64,000 bases of DNA from Pezicula radicicola. Lineage: Eukaryota; Ascomycota; Leotiomycetes; Helotiales; Dermateaceae. Position numbers and translations under genes: made by a program. Each line of letters opens with the position of its first letter. Position 1 is the stretch's first letter. Positions 35,449 to 48,600 of the stretch are shown here, in pieces. The DNA lies in assembly GCA_003008705.1 (NCBI GenBank), contig PDUO01000016.1, positions 187,975-251,974 of the forward strand, written 5' to 3'. The notes under the pieces were generated by a model. The model ran no database searches. It had not been told where the DNA came from and was given only the letters and a program-made list of their open reading frames with translations.

Positions 35449-37850
35449 TCAGTCTCTATTCTTGTCCTTCTTAGACCCAAAGAAGCCTCGCTTCTTTTTC
35501 TCGCCATCCTTGTCCTTGTGCTTGTCTTTCTTCTCTAGCTTGCCCTTCTTATCTAGCGCTGGTGCAGGCCATTCTTCCCCGCCTCCATTTTTCATTGACA
35601 AATTTGCCATACCAGCAGTTGGTGGTGTTGGTGCTACTTGACTCTTCGGTATGGGTGGAGGCGCTCCAGGACTTACAGGTCCCCCTCTCATCGGTAGACC
35701 TGCACCAAGTTGCGCGTTGGGACCTCTTGGCATAGTCTGCATAGGCTTTGGAGCCTCTCTTTCAAAGAGATGAGCTGGTGCTTTTGGTTTCGGTCTCTCG
35801 ATCGGCAAATCAAGTCTCCTCCTATCCGCACTCAAATCGGCTACTTGTTTAATGAATAATGCAGGTGTGAGCATGTGACTTGTGGCGAGGAATACATCGC
35901 GGCCGGCGTTTTTGGACACCTCGTAGCAAGCTCTGGCCTCAGAATATGTTGCACCGCCAGCCATGAATATCATGATTCTTTGTTGGTTCTCATTAGCAGA
36001 CATGCGGTTCCGAGCCCAAGTCGGTTTTGCACTGCGAAGAGAGGCTTGAGACTGTGCCGCTAATTCATCTGAGTTGTCGAGAGGCGGCTTTGTGTATGGG
36101 AATGCGCCCTGATCAAGCGTACCTTTCACGATTTCATCAAGCATCAGCTTGAGCGCTGGTTCGAACCTTGACAACGCATACTCTTCATCTGCAGCGGATG
36201 GAGCTGTTTTCCGAGGAAATAGGGGTTGAGGTGGTGGCTTTGTGTCTTTGAGAGCTTTCGTAGTGCGAGCACCTAAGAGTTCAAGGTTGGTAACGACCTC
36301 CATATCTTGAGGAGGTAAAGAAGAGTGTGCGAGAAGACGTTGTGTATCGTCAGGTATCAGGCCATCCCTGTACATGATGTAGAGTAAGATTAGTCGTAAC
36401 CTATCTGGTAATTCGATTGTCTCGTCGTCTAGTAGTCGTACTAATTGATCTGCCAAGTTCTTTGGCTTGCGGAAATCTTCATCGAGGCCAGTCCCAAGCG
36501 ATTGTTCTACGGACGCAATATCCGGAAGCTTGTGGTGTTGGAAGATATTCATACATTCTTGGGCCATAGTCAGGTGCAAAGAGTACGCTTCCTTCATCTC
36601 CTGGAACTGTGGCAAACCTGCTAACATGTCTTTGATAGCGTTGAGACTGGCAGGATCACCCTCATTGGTGAAATGTGGATTATCTTCCATGAACTTTCGG
36701 AAGTCAGACATCAACTTTTCAATGGTATCTTTCATATGTGTATGCCTGTTAGCAACCCATATTTTGTCCTTCTCTCCAATCTCCATTTCCTTCTCTTCTT
36801 GGGCCCCATCTCCTTCGGTGACGACTGTCTTGTAAACCACCTTCTCTCCCTCCATTATAGGTAACAAGTCATGGGCCATGGCCTGATAGGTAAATTCGTG
36901 GATTAAAGGGCTTACCAAGTCCATTGATCTATCTGTAATGACAAGAACTCCTTGTGGTCGTCCAGCAGGAGGTGGGAAGTTTTTGTTCCATTGCGCATAT
37001 GCATCAAGTTCTTCCTGAACAAATCGAGCTAAATGGGAGCAGAGAACGCTTGCTTCGTGTATGGGATTTCGAGGCCTATAGTATCGTACTTTTGGGTATT
37101 CTCCGAGGGAGACACAAATTCCTGTAATCTACACCAAGCCTTAGACCCTGGATCAAAACACTGTGAATTGCCATACCTTTTGTGCCAGAAGCTGCATATG
37201 ATCTCGGACGAAGCCATTGCAGGAGGGGTGATATAATAGGGGAAAACTCCAAGGGTCCCTGAAGGTGATCAAATGTGATTCTCGAGGGAAAAAGTCTATG
37301 GATAATGTTTCGAATCCTGCCAGTTGTTCCTGTGCCGACTTCGAAGAATCGATGCGCCGGCGCATTTGAGGATCAAGAAGAGCTGTCCATACTAAGAATG
37401 TCTTTCTGTATCTTCGGCGCTCGAAATCTGCCATGAGGCAATCGACGATATGCGGTTGTGGGGACAGAATATATATGGCATCCATATCAGGGTTCATATC
37501 TCTCTTATTCTCGATCCTCTCAATGTCTTGGGTTGGAATTAGCCACTACCTCATTGCTCCGTCCGCATATACTAGTACGTACTCGCAATATTCTCGTTGA
37601 GGATGTCATCTTCCTTGACCACATTGTCTATGATCTTCTTGGCCGCCTCGTCGATGACCAGCACCTTCCACTGCACCGCTAGTTAGCACATGTCAAGGAT
37701 TGGGAGTAGTTAAAGCCAGTAGACGTACATCCCCTCGAGTTATCGCTTTAATCGTATTGACGATAACTGTCCCCTCGAGTTAGCCCATGCCCACGGGAAT
37801 GCCAACTCCTACTCACTATCGCGCTGCTCCTTAATCGCTGAGACGCCCAT
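35449..37850 (-). CDS. SEC1: Sec1/Munc18-family protein Sec1 (exocytosis)
   Basis: Five exons (37850-37817, 37766-37729, 37670-37583, 37526-37177, 37128-35449) join in frame to 729 aa. The start MGVSAIKEQRDIIVNTIKAI, then RGDWKVLVIDEAAKKIIDNVVKEDDIL and NIERIENKRDMNPDMDAIYILSPQPH, are hallmarks of SM proteins of the Sec1 type. Later motifs are FFPRESHLITFRDPWSFPLL, GVLVITDRSMDLVSPLIHEFTYQAM, and MIFMAGGATYSEARACYEVS near the end of the domain. Sec1 binds assembled exocytic SNARE complexes at the plasma membrane and promotes vesicle fusion at growth sites. The last ~100 residues are a Pro/Gly- then Lys-rich tail (KKDKHKDKDGEKKKR), typical for filamentous fungi. The three first exons are very short and would be missed by ORF-only calling. 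Confidence 0.95.
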
Positions 37851-39410
37851 GATGAGCGGGGGCGGGGTATGGTTGCGAGCTCAGGGCTCAGTTCGACGTT
37901 GTTAAAATTTACCGGAGGATACTTGGATTGTGTTTTCAATTATGAGGGGTAGGACAATATGGTAGGAAAAGGAGGTGGAGGATTGAGCAAGTGTTGATTG
38001 AATATTCTCTGTCCTCATGCTTGGAGGTTGCACAGCCTTGGCGAAACAATACTGGAAGCGGCTCTCCTCTAGCGAAACGTCGCAGCCTCGAACTGGTGTC
38101 CCTGGTCCCACTTGCTACCTAAACATCACCATTGTTTGCATCTTTCATGCCCACAAGCTCTATTGCCCTAACATCTAGCCTACATCTAATCGACATTCTC
38201 ACGGCCTTTTTATTAAGATCCTTCTGAGGGTAGACTCTAATTGTGTTCTTCTACCAATTTCACCGCCGCATAGCTGGCCACAGTTGGCGCACTGGCTCTC
38301 AACTGGCCATCAACTGGCCACAGCACACTCATGAATCAAAATACAGGTCATATTATGCATGTTTTCGAATTTTGGGATGATCTAGAAACCTCATAGGAAT
38401 GGAAACCCTCAAGGAAAATTCCCTCGTGAGATTCGAGCAAAGTTAGCAACTAAATAGACTCCTGACTGGTCCCTCAAATTAGGAGTGACACGTGACACCC
38501 CTTATTGACTACGGTATTTCTACATAGGCACCAGTAGTAATAAGTGCCAAATTATACTTTGTTGATGCTGAATTTGGTAAGGGATTTCTCCTTCGCTGTT
38601 TACATAGCCTCTTGAAGTAGGAAGTCATCAAGCAGGTAAGTGTGGTCGGGCAGTGCTTGAAGACGCTAACTGGTAAGCATCAACAAAGCTAGTAATTAAA
38701 GTTAATGAAGTGAGAGCATTTTTTGACCATGATAGGTACTCATCCTAAACTTCACTCTTTGTTATTTAGTCTTTGAGTTAATGTAAATAAGAAAAATATC
38801 CATTGACTTTTAGTATAGAAATTCGTAATGGTATCCCACCTGTTAAAACTCGCAAGATCATGCCCGAAAGCCAGTTGCCTCAATCGTACACACCTGAAGC
38901 CACCTTTATAGGAAATGACTGCCGATTTTCATAAACTAGAACCGTTCGGTTTTTTGGGTTTTTTTGAATCTTTGAATTGCCGCTTTATTAAGTACTCCTA
39001 GATGGCGAAGCTGAAGTATAGAAGCTGTTTAGCCGACCTTAGCCTTTGAAGCCTCTTGGAGCCAGTCAGTAGAAAGTCACAGCTCAACAACTACAGCCAT
39101 TTTATCCACCAACACTCCCGACAAATACTACTTCTTCTACAAATCAGTACTATGTTTTTCTCAAAGAACAAGAGTAAGAGCCTTGAGATATCCCAGAGCC
39201 ATGAGACAGTGTTTCAAGGGCATGGAAACAAAAAAAAATATGTTGCTTACGAACAGCTGCGAAAGCAGCAGTAGCAGCAAAGATCTCAATCCTTCGTGCT
39301 TTTGAAAAAACTGCTAAGCTGTTTAGGTCGGTAATGAATTAGCCAAGGACCCATAGTCACAACTTAAGCGAGGAAGAGCTAACACAGCGCACGGAACAAA
39401 CACTGTTCAT
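37851..39410. other. intergenic, no gene seen
   Basis: SEC1 promoter side and 3' flank of the DUF6594 gene. A short repeated motif, ACTGGCCA(C/T), occurs several times at about 38270-38330. A small plus frame (39056-39274, 72 codons, Lys/Gln-rich) ends here without a recognisable domain, and I do not call it a gene. Confidence 0.45.
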
Positions 39411-40516
39411 TTATGGCCAAAGAGAGTATCTGAAGACAGGAAATTGCCCTTCCATATGACAAATATAGGCGACATACGTTACTGAGAAGATTGTCGTAAA
39501 GACCATCACAAGCCCTAGTCGGATCTTCAGGTTCTCTATAGCAAAAAGCGCAAACATAGGTAAAGTTGCAAGTAGTGAAGATAGAAAGGTGCTAATTATG
39601 TGTGCAGCAGATGCAATCCGGTTGTCGTCGTAAGTTGTGAAGCCGCTTTCTTCGTCACCAGCACAACGAGATGGCTTTGGAATAATTTGTTAGCGTCGGC
39701 AAGATCAATGCGAGAGGTGCCGTACAATCCATTTTGACACAACTTTCTCATGCCACCATTTCAAAAACGTATCTCCTGCCCATCGGGAAAAGAGATCACG
39801 CTCTGCGTGAAACCCAGATAGAGCCACGAAGTTTCGAGTCTCCTTGTCGTCCCAGAGCTCGCTGTCAGCGCCTCGAAGTTTATTATGGCAACCTTCTGGT
39901 TTCGAAAGAAAGTTTTGGAGCATGGTTAGGTTGTGATTTGTCGGGCTCGGTTTGGAGCTTAACGCTGTCTGTTGCAATAGAGCCTCATCTGTTTTGTAAA
40001 TTAGCAACATGAACCTCTAAAGCAGCTCGAAGTTTTTTCACTGTATATTTTGAGCTTCTCTTGGATTTTCATGAAGACCTGCCATTGTTCGGAATTCGTA
40101 CGGCTTAGTTGTCCCATATGGCAATCTAATGGTAACCTCTCGTCCGGATCATCGGACTCAAGCACTACATCTTCGTTGTCGACTGCTTCGTAGAATTCAT
40201 CTCGAAGATAGCATAGTTCTGATTGCAATGCCAGAAGGTTGTATGCGTTTAGGTCCCCGAATCGTTCAAAGGCGCCAACTTCTGGATGTTTCGATATGAA
40301 GGAAGCAAGAGCACAATTTCCATATCTCCGAGGTATGGGATCCGAATCTGGTTGGTTGCCATTGATGGTCGTTCGAGTGCTAAGCCAGGAACCTATGCTC
40401 CTGACTTTGTTACTTCTGACCTTTTTAAACGCTTGAGAAAAGGCCCGGGTATTCGAGGCTGGAAATGGCCTCTTTTCCGTATCAGAAGGCAACGTTGATT
40501 GCTGCAAACTCGCCAT
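39411..40516 (-). CDS. DUF6594 membrane protein
   Basis: Exons 40516-40042, 39988-39726 and 39674-39411 give 333 aa with matching phases. The protein has a Ser-rich N-terminus, then RRYGNCALASFISKHPEVGAF, ERFGDLNAYNLLALQSELCYLRDEF (the 'RF..LNA.NLL.LQ.EL..L' signature of DUF6594), KIQEKLKIYNEALLQQTAL, and two close transmembrane helices near the end (IISTFLSSLLATLPMFALFAI and LGLVMVFTTIFSVTYVAYI). This is the layout of the large fungal DUF6594 family, of unknown function and often expanded in plant-associated ascomycetes. An upstream in-frame ATG at 40624 would add 36 residues. Intron 1 uses a weak GTGAAA donor, and intron 2 has a clear GCTAACA branch site. Confidence 0.88.
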
Positions 40517-41075
40517 TGAGTAAATTAGGTGTATGGAGGGAAATCTATAACGATATCGTGACTGCTGCTGGCTGTGGAGGCCTTTCACGAGCGGTGATAT
40601 TAAGAAAGCCTTGGTATGAAACAAAACTTGGAATAACGGCTACTTATACAGACTCTCGTTACTAAAAAGCCTGAGGAAAGAGCCTTGGATTACAAGCCTT
40701 AGTGAACCATAAAGTTGTGAGGCTTGTAATGGTAAGCCACACAGTGAGGAGACCCGAAGCGGCCTTGTGCATGCCCATGCCTGTCCCGTCTCTTGCGGGT
40801 AAATGGTGGAGGGCAAGAGCTCAGCCTATGAAAGGCCTCATGCTTCGAAAGAAGGCGTTAACGATAATGGCTTCTCATGTGATGATCTTACCTCAGCAGA
40901 GCCTCATTGCTGCCTTCCATCAATTCCCATGTCGTTTCGCGCGTTCACTAATTTCACGGTCTTCCCTCCGGCTAAGGCACTCTCTCGACACCCGAACAAC
41001 CACAACCTAGTTCTCCTAGGCTGATTCAATATTCTTGTCTCTTGGAAGTACTTTCGCATCCGTTCTACATAAATC
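40517..41075. other. divergent region between DUF6594 and retropepsin-like genes
   Basis: Shared upstream sequence of two divergently transcribed genes. Overlapping small frames (40702-41024) have no domain and probably lie in leaders or spacer. Confidence 0.45.
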
Positions 41076-41986
41076 ATGTCTCGATTTTTGGAAACCACAT
41101 CTATCGGTCGCCGTCTGAGCAACCGAAGCAGATCTCGCGGCCCAAGTATAGGCGAAGCTGTCACCAACGGAGGGAAGATGTTGGGTGGGATAGCTGCACC
41201 AGGAATCAGCGATGAGAATCGTAGGAATATCAGGAAGACCCTTCCATTCCTAACGGATCTCCTTGCGCTCGCAAGCCAAGCAAACGTCAACAGTGTCGAG
41301 GCTATTCCAGAGTTCGGTACTGCACTAACATCGGCACAATATACTGTTAGCACTTTCTCCCATCCCCTTCGTGGTTGATTCAAGTCTTACTGATGCAATA
41401 AATGTAGCAACCACCAAGCCAAGCGAGCTCAAGCCAAGCGACGCATAGTCCCTCAGTTGTCGACATTCGCATACGAAACACCGATGGTAGTCCCATTCCT
41501 AGACTTGCAAAAGCGGATACTGGCTCCTCCCAAAATTTCATCTCATACGATACGGTTGTAGCCTTAGGAGTTGACATGATTGAGCTGAAGCAGCACGAAC
41601 GACCGGTATATAACAACGCAGACGGCGGTACATTCCAAGCACGAGGAAAGGTATGCATTGATTGGTATGCATACGGAAGTGCAAGGACCAGAACCACTGA
41701 GTTCTTTGTCATAAAAACCAAGGTCTTCGACGTTATATTTGGGGAGCCATTCTTGCTAGAGCAGGGTCTTATAGAATATCATAATATTTGGGTCATCCAG
41801 GAGGACAAAACCAGTGGGTATAGTTAACCCTGATCTACTTTCATCAAAAATTCTGACCAACGATTAATAGAGGACAGAGCTAGAGAGAAAGCAAGCCAGG
41901 CAGCATCCAAACAGAAACAGAAGCAAGCCAACGAAGCCGAACGGCAAAAGAAGAAAGAAGGCCAAGGTTCAAAAGACCAGAAATGA
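41076..41986 (+). CDS. stand-alone retropepsin-like aspartic protease domain protein
   Basis: Exons 41076-41345, 41408-41813 and 41871-41986 give 263 aa. The N-terminal region is basic/Ser-rich (SNRSRSRGPS) with a helical segment (ENRRNIRKTLPFLTDLLALAS). The second exon encodes a single retroviral-type aspartic protease fold: VDIRIRNTDGSPIPRLAKADTGSS, with D-T-G as the catalytic triplet, then NFISYDTVVALGV, a flap-like GGTFQARGKV, and VFDVIFGEPFLLEQ as the hydrophobic-hydrophobic-Gly closing motif. The last exon is a charged coiled-coil-like tail (REKASQAASKQKQKQANEAE). There is no reverse transcriptase, integrase or zinc knuckle nearby, so this is not an intact retrotransposon. Known relatives are DDI1-like or domesticated retrotransposon proteases. 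If the last intron is not used, the protein ends at 41827. Confidence 0.75.
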
Positions 41987-44101
41987 AAGCCATCTGGCTG
42001 AAATATTAAATAAATGGTCTTGGAACCTGGGATATTCAGAAAGCAATATAAGAATGGAAGATAAAACACTTTAAACAGAGGGAAAGGCTTCTGGTCGGTA
42101 GTAGCCGTTCCTCTAACTCCACTTGCGATGCTAAATTTTGAGACAGAAAATGCAAGCGCATTCCAGACCACTTGGAAATGTGTATCCCTGATTCTCTGTT
42201 CTATCAGTGCACATCATCTGGATGGGCCTTACGACATCATGATAACGAAAGAACGTATTTATTTGGAGTTCAGGGGGTCTGAGATGTACTTTACTTTTAA
42301 AGGTGGAGCAGGAACACGATTTTTGTATTTTCGTCTCCCAACCTTAAGGAGTTAGAAGGAGTTTTAATAGGCATGTAGGACACAATGCATCTACACATTC
42401 TGGTGAACAATTTGTTATGCTCCAACCTGAACTGGATCCTCTGCGTCTCTTATCGTGATCCACAGTTCCATCGCAGCATCGTAGCAATGCAGCATGTCTG
42501 TGCTGTCATTGCACATCAGAGTTGGAACGACCATAGATGATGAAGTAAGTATTTGAGTGTTGTTCTCTTCGAAGAGATTTACATGTGGAAGAGAAGTCGT
42601 CAACGCTTTCGATCACGATACGGAGACAAGCGAGCCAAGGTAGCGGCGACACATCGCCCCCCTGAACCTTGAAGCTTTCTCTCTCACCAATAGGTCGGCC
42701 GCTCAAATTTGTCATTTGTGATATTCCTTCCAGAGCTGTGTGAATTATGCTAGAAAATAACCAAGTCATCATCGTTTTTTTTTTGTTTTGTTTTTTTGTT
42801 TACTATTCAAGTCAGAGGTAACTTGTAAGCCCCCTGCTTTTGACCGAGTTCTTTTCACTTCATCTATTTTCAATAATCAAACATAGTTTTATATAGTTTT
42901 TCCTTGTGTTGATGCTCTGGACTGAACTCTATTTGCTAACATCACTTCAATAGGTCTCGTTTTTAGGACAAGGAAATGAAATGACTTGAGAGAATCATGG
43001 ATTCTTTTAAGTATCACAGGCTTAAATCTTGTTTCTTATGACTATATTCACTTCATTCAAATGTCTTGCACATCTGTGGTTATAGCAATAGTCCAACAAA
43101 TGGAACACGTCGCATTGGACATGGAATTATTTGTTGCAATTTACTTTTTGGGTCAGCCTTCGGCTATCTACATGTTTTGTGGATTACATTTATATACATT
43201 AAGCGAGGAGCGAATATCTCCTTTTCTTAAGAAGGTTGGAGAGTGCAAGAAAAGTTTCTAGTGTTTGAGGCTGAGTTATGGTCCCAGACAGAGGTACGAA
43301 GATACACTCAGGTTATAAATGCTGGTTGGAGCATAGCGTTGAAGCTGAGAAAAGCATGCGGTGCCAATTAAGCCGGGAAATCCCGTAGATGAACAAGACC
43401 ATGATTATGAATGGCTACAGATCAAAGCTTTCTGCCTAGATTGCTTCTCTAGATGGCAGGCAACAAAGCATAGACACTAAATCTGGTCCCGTCATTGGGG
43501 GCCTCAGTTCGCTAGCCAGCAGTGCAACCCGAAATCGTCGGCTGCAGCAACACGACTGCCAATAACATAAGTTTTAGATACACACACTATTGCCGAGACT
43601 TCTTTCATGCGGAAATAAAAGCTGACCCCGAAGTTGGTCAGGCTGAATTTAAAAGGGTTTCCACAGAATCGCTCTGCCTAAGTTACAAGATAATAGGATG
43701 TTGAGACCTAGATTTATTCAAGGAGATCTTCAATGATTAGATACAGATGAATGAAATCGAAGTGAAGTCTGATTTTGTTATATGAGAAGAATATAGAAAA
43801 CCTATAACAGCAAAGGAGTATTCAAAAGTTACATATTATCTGCCCCAATTTTAGCTGCCATTCAGCTTCGCAGGGCCTGCGCAACACAAGTTCTAGGTAG
43901 GGTCTGGAGACGTACGCTTACGCACTCGAGCCAGGCAGCCCCGATGGATCATACCGCAGAAATCTGGATCTGGCGCTAAATGCCCTCTTGAGCCTCCTTT
44001 ATACGGAACTAGAAAGAGCGAGTTTATTTCCTCACAAGTACATGTAAAAATTGAGTTCCCTTACCTGAAGTTGTCATAAACGAACACCGATAGCAGTAAA
44101 C
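41987..44101. other. AT-rich spacer between the two retropepsin loci
   Basis: No gene with a recognisable domain. Overlapping minus frames at 42415-42772 look weakly coding but stay unassigned. A poly-T tract (42776-42800) and TA-rich sequence follow. Plus frame 42986-43261 is hydrophobic by composition only. Confidence 0.4.
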
Positions 44102-44995
44102 ATGTCTTCGCGGAGTAAAAGATCCCATTACAGCGAGCGGTCGTCGAAAGGTGACCGATCTTCAAGTTCAAGTACTCCTGCATCTACTCCTTGGAATGAG
44201 TGGTACTGGAGTGCTACGGATCAGTGCTACGAGCGTTACAGATATGACTCGAAAGGTGCGAGCTACTAAATATCTATACTTCTTTTGTCTTCCTTAAGAC
44301 AATACGGAACCCTTCTTTAAGCGTAAAAAGATACGACCAAAGAGTAGACAGTAGCCCGAGATCCAAAGAAACAGATCCTCCACCACTAGATACAACCACG
44401 AAGTCATCACAATATCAACTAGAAGGTTCTCAAGACATAGTAACAGATTCCCAGCAACTAAAATCGACCATAGCTCCATTACGCTTTTCACTCAGCGGTC
44501 CTCGCCCGAAACTCCCCAAATCTAGAGAAGACTCTTTTGATACCCATACAGCACTTCCCGGTATGGGGGAGAGAACTGGAGGTATTTCACCACAGGTTTG
44601 AATCTCCCAAAAGTCTCACAACCAAATCAATAAATCCCTACTGTTCCTGGCTGCACTCTTTGGCAAGGCGGAGGGACAAAACCCCGAAGATATTATTATA
44701 AACCCGGATTTCCAGAACGCGGCAGTGGTCGCATCAATAAACCTTTACAACTTGTATAACCCTGATCAAACTGCAGTTAACATCGAGATTCATCCCAAAA
44801 GCGGTAACATCCAAAAAACGAGCTAGAGCAGACACCGGTGCTAGTGTCAACTTCATGTCATACACGACAGCGGAATCTTTGGACCTACTTATCCGAGATT
44901 TGGAACGTAACGAACAGGCTGAATATATAATTACGGATTATGGTACGTTTCAAGCAGAAGGAGCGGTCGGCGGAATGATGGGGACGGGAGATTGA
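44102..44995 (+). pseudogene. broken retropepsin-like gene, relative of the 41.1-kb gene
   Basis: Starts with a Ser/Arg-rich exon (MSSRSKRSHYSERSS, 44102-44255) that ends in a GTGCGAG donor followed by CTACTAAAT and TTAAG. After a long polar exon (44299-44590, 'FSLSGPRPKLPKSREDSFD'), a domain like that of the 41.1-kb gene appears: TAVNIEIHPKSGN, then RARADTGASVNFMSYTTAESL and YGTFQAEGAV. The DTG triplet is intact. The frame breaks at an A6 run (44813-44818), where reading on gives a TAG at 44824-44826, and a TGA at 44993-44995 cuts the domain before its closing Gly motif. The first splice junction also does not close in phase. This is therefore a pseudogene, unless unusual splicing or a sequence error is involved. 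Confidence 0.7.
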
Positions 44996-45623
44996 CTGTG
45001 AAGCCACGTTTTTGGTGCACCTGAAAAAAATACTTTGATTCCACATACGAGTATATTTTATGTGCGGGAGCATGTACTGGTTCCTTTGGAACTGCTTCAG
45101 CTCCACCCATCTAGGAGCCGCACCTCCATAGTGGCCCCATGGTTCTCATTTTGAGTCTCGTGATTCCCTTGTAGCAGGTGCACCATAACAGTTGCCCTTA
45201 AGGATACCCCCGTATCCACCAGTTTTTGGTACAACTCCTTGTGCCGGTTCCTTTGAAACTTTTCATCCTTTTGTTAAACCCATCTTGGAGACTTCCATGA
45301 TTCTCCTGGAGTGTCGTGGAACCCCACAGTTTAGTGCATTAGTGCGCCACTCAGATGAGAAGCGAGCCAGTGAGAGGGTTTGCAGAGGCAGGGAAGTGAT
45401 GTGTGAGAGACAGTTGAGAAGTCAGTGGTTATTATATATGTAGAGGGTGGAAGCCGTCTGGGTAGTTTCATTTTTACTCCGGGCAGAGTAAGGGAAGTGG
45501 TCACGAAGATGGAGGGATGTGTGTTTCCTGTAGTTGTTGCGGAGTAGGTAACTGGTAGGCGGCGACGATTGGAGAAGGAGTTTAGGAAGTGAGTTTGTAC
45601 TTGGTCAGTGTGGAAGGAGGCTG
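44996..45623. other. intergenic, upstream of the 1070-residue gene
   Basis: No gene. Two loosely similar stretches (about 45072-45165 and 45232-45320) share GGTTCCTTTG, ACCCATCT and CCATG(G/A)TTCTC in the same order and may be an old local duplication. G-rich leader sequence precedes the next ATG. Confidence 0.4.
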
Positions 45624-48600
45624 ATGGTAGTGGCCAGACTGTCAGAGACGTGGCCAGTGGAGTTTCGGTGTGGTACGGAGGTGTTTTTGGTTGCGAGCGG
45701 GTTGTTGGAGCGGTGCTCGGAGGAGATGGCGGCGGCGGTAGCAGCCGATGGACAGGTGGAGGTGATGGTGACGAGTAGGAAGTGTGCTGTAAGCTTCCTG
45801 CTGTGGCTGTGGACGTGGACCTGGAGGGTTCTCAAAGTGGATGGGGACGTGCTGGAGGAGCTTCGAACCTTTGCTCGAGAGTGGAAGGTGGTGGAGTTGG
45901 AGATGGATTTGGAAGGGGTTGGTCACGATCAGAAAAATAGTAAGTGCACTAGAATACTTCCTTGGTCTTATTCAGCTGCTCATACACCCTCGGAAGTCAG
46001 ATCCAAGGATGACACGGACCGCGTTGAGAAGATGAAGAAGCAGAAGGAAGAGGGTCTCGCCGCCCACCAAAAGGAGAAGGAAAAGGAGAAGGAGAAAGCA
46101 GATCCGCGCAAAGAGGAAGAGAAAGATGAGATAAATAAAGATAATTATAGCCAACGGGAGTCGAAGTTGTCCTTCAGAGAAAATGGCATTGACGGAAAAC
46201 ATCCGATACACGAATCTCCTAACGATATCAAAGGCAAGGGAAAGGTTCAATTTGAAGCCGTCATGGAAGTAGAGCCCACAATTCCACGCAATGCAAACAC
46301 ACCAATTACTTTTGGAAGCAGTGACATTTCGAGTGTTGAAGGAAGTGGCAATGAAGATGAGCATACGACTTCTGCTTCGGACATTTCTGCTGCGTCTATG
46401 GACCAAAGTTCAGATGGGGAAGAACTTTTTAGCCTGTCGGAAACGATGCAACATTCCGATGCTACTACATCGCTCCAACTGCCCAAATTGACCAGCAGTA
46501 ATTTCACCAATGATATGGACCTCTTGAACCCAGAGTTACACAAAAGAAATATTGAAACCCTTCGAGCGAGCGTCTGTCAAAATTCAGCTGCGGCTCTATT
46601 CGAAACCTCACCTGCTCGCTTAATCGGAACACAAAGGGATTTGGATGCTGTTCGAGCTAAAGCCAACGCGCCACCGGACATCGATTCCGAGGCAATAGCA
46701 GCTATTATCTGTGACGACAAGGACGGCTCAACTCTTGCTCTTCGACTTCGTGCAATTGAGTGTGGTATGATTATTTCCCATATCTATGCAAATCTCCATG
46801 CCCTTAAAGAAGTTGGATTCGTTAAGACAAGTATCAGCTTCTTGCAACAAGATCCGTTTAGGGAGGAAGTAGTAGCACTTGTTACTGTGGAGCTCTCTCA
46901 ACTAGAAGCGGTAATGAGGTGTAAATGGAGTGCCGAAGTCGAGAGCGCTGAGAGAACAAATACCTACTCGAACTTAAAACAAGCGAGCGAAACTCCAGCA
47001 AGTGAACAAATCAATGAACGCACTAAACAAGAGTTTGAAAGGTATCACACTCTTGGATACCTGGCTCATCTTGACCTTGTATGCAAGAATTTTGCAAGTA
47101 CCTGGACGGTTTCACGCATCGTTGATGGTCATATTGGCAGTTATGCGTATACGACGCTACGAATGCTGGATTTGATTGTGGTTTCCTACGCATGTGCGCA
47201 TATAGGTAGTTTGGATATCATAAAAGGTGAAGGGAATTTAGCAACCAAAGAGAAAAACTCAAAACAATCAACATTCAGTATTGCTAGCAGTAAGGTCTTG
47301 AAATACGACTGGACTGCAATTGAGAATGGTGGTGTGCTACTGGCACAGCGGAAGCTGCGTTGCCTCGACGAGTTCTTCGGTGGACAGCGGGTCTGGGTCT
47401 TTCATCAGGTTTACATACCATCACCTGCGTCACCGCCACTATATTTGCTAGCGAAGCCGGATGACTTTGCAGACGTTTGGGGACCAATGTGGAGAATCAA
47501 TGAATCTGGAAATCCGGCCAGAACTGTTCGCTATGATTTAGAAAGAGGCTCGATCGTACCAAGCAGTGATGACTATTTCGCTAGGCGCTTGAACGAAGAG
47601 GTATGCCATTGGATCTCAAACGCGGAAGTCAAACGTCGGCAAAATCAATGCTTGGAGTTGAACGATATACCGTTCTTTACCCATCAATTCTTACTTATAG
47701 GAGCGCAGGATAAGATTGAACAGAACCATAGGGGTTGCAGATGCAGGTCCTCGATTATACACAATCTATTACAAAGGAGAAGATTTCTGAGTTTCCATGG
47801 CTCTTCCCAACCATATAGAAAATTTGAATCTGTCGCAGTGGGTGGTTCAATTGGCGGTGCTGGAATTGGTGCACCAGCTTTAAGTGTCTCGGTGACCTCC
47901 AAATTATATGAAGCGAGAACAGTTAAGGAGTCGCTTTGCAAGCGTTGGATGAACTCGACAAGCGATTCTCTTCGTAACTGGAATATACTTCGGTACTTGT
48001 ACGGAGTAGAAATCTCATTTTGCACTCATCACGCACGTCGTGTACGGCTACTCGATCTGTTAGCATCTGCGACGATGCTTGATCTCATGAGAGCTGTCGT
48101 GCCATTCTCAGATAATGAGGAGTGCAAGAACGAGGTACTTAGGATCCTAAAATCTGACCCAACAACGCTCTTAGATCTTCGAGATCAACATCCCAGTTGG
48201 CGTACCAGCATTGAAAAATGGATCGGGCTCTGTCTCGACCTCCTGCAGGATACCGGCATGTCGGAAGAAGCCAGAATCCCCAGAAACGCTTTCCGTGCTT
48301 TCTGGGTTTACGACAGACAGGAGTGGACCGTTCACTTCCCCCATGATTATTTCAAATGGTCGGGATTCCTTTTGGATGATGCGCAGAATTGTGCCTTTGT
48401 TATCCTTGAAAAGGTCTGTCTGATATGTGATCTGGGAGCGAGGTGCCAAAACCCACCTGGTGGTCGCAGGAGTTATGACAACGTAAGTTCAGTTTTGCAA
48501 ACACATATTACATTAAATGCGCATAAGATTCCTCCTCCAAGAAAAATGGTGCACGCTGGTCCACACAGGCGACGCCGATGGAATCTTGCCGCACTGTGCA

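Noticed and set aside
42415..42772. Two overlapping minus frames (88 and 62 codons) resembling one split gene
   Set aside because: No splice pair joins them and no family is recognised.
45072..45320. Two similar stretches of about 90 bp
   Set aside because: Similarity is patchy; not strong enough to call a repeat by eye.
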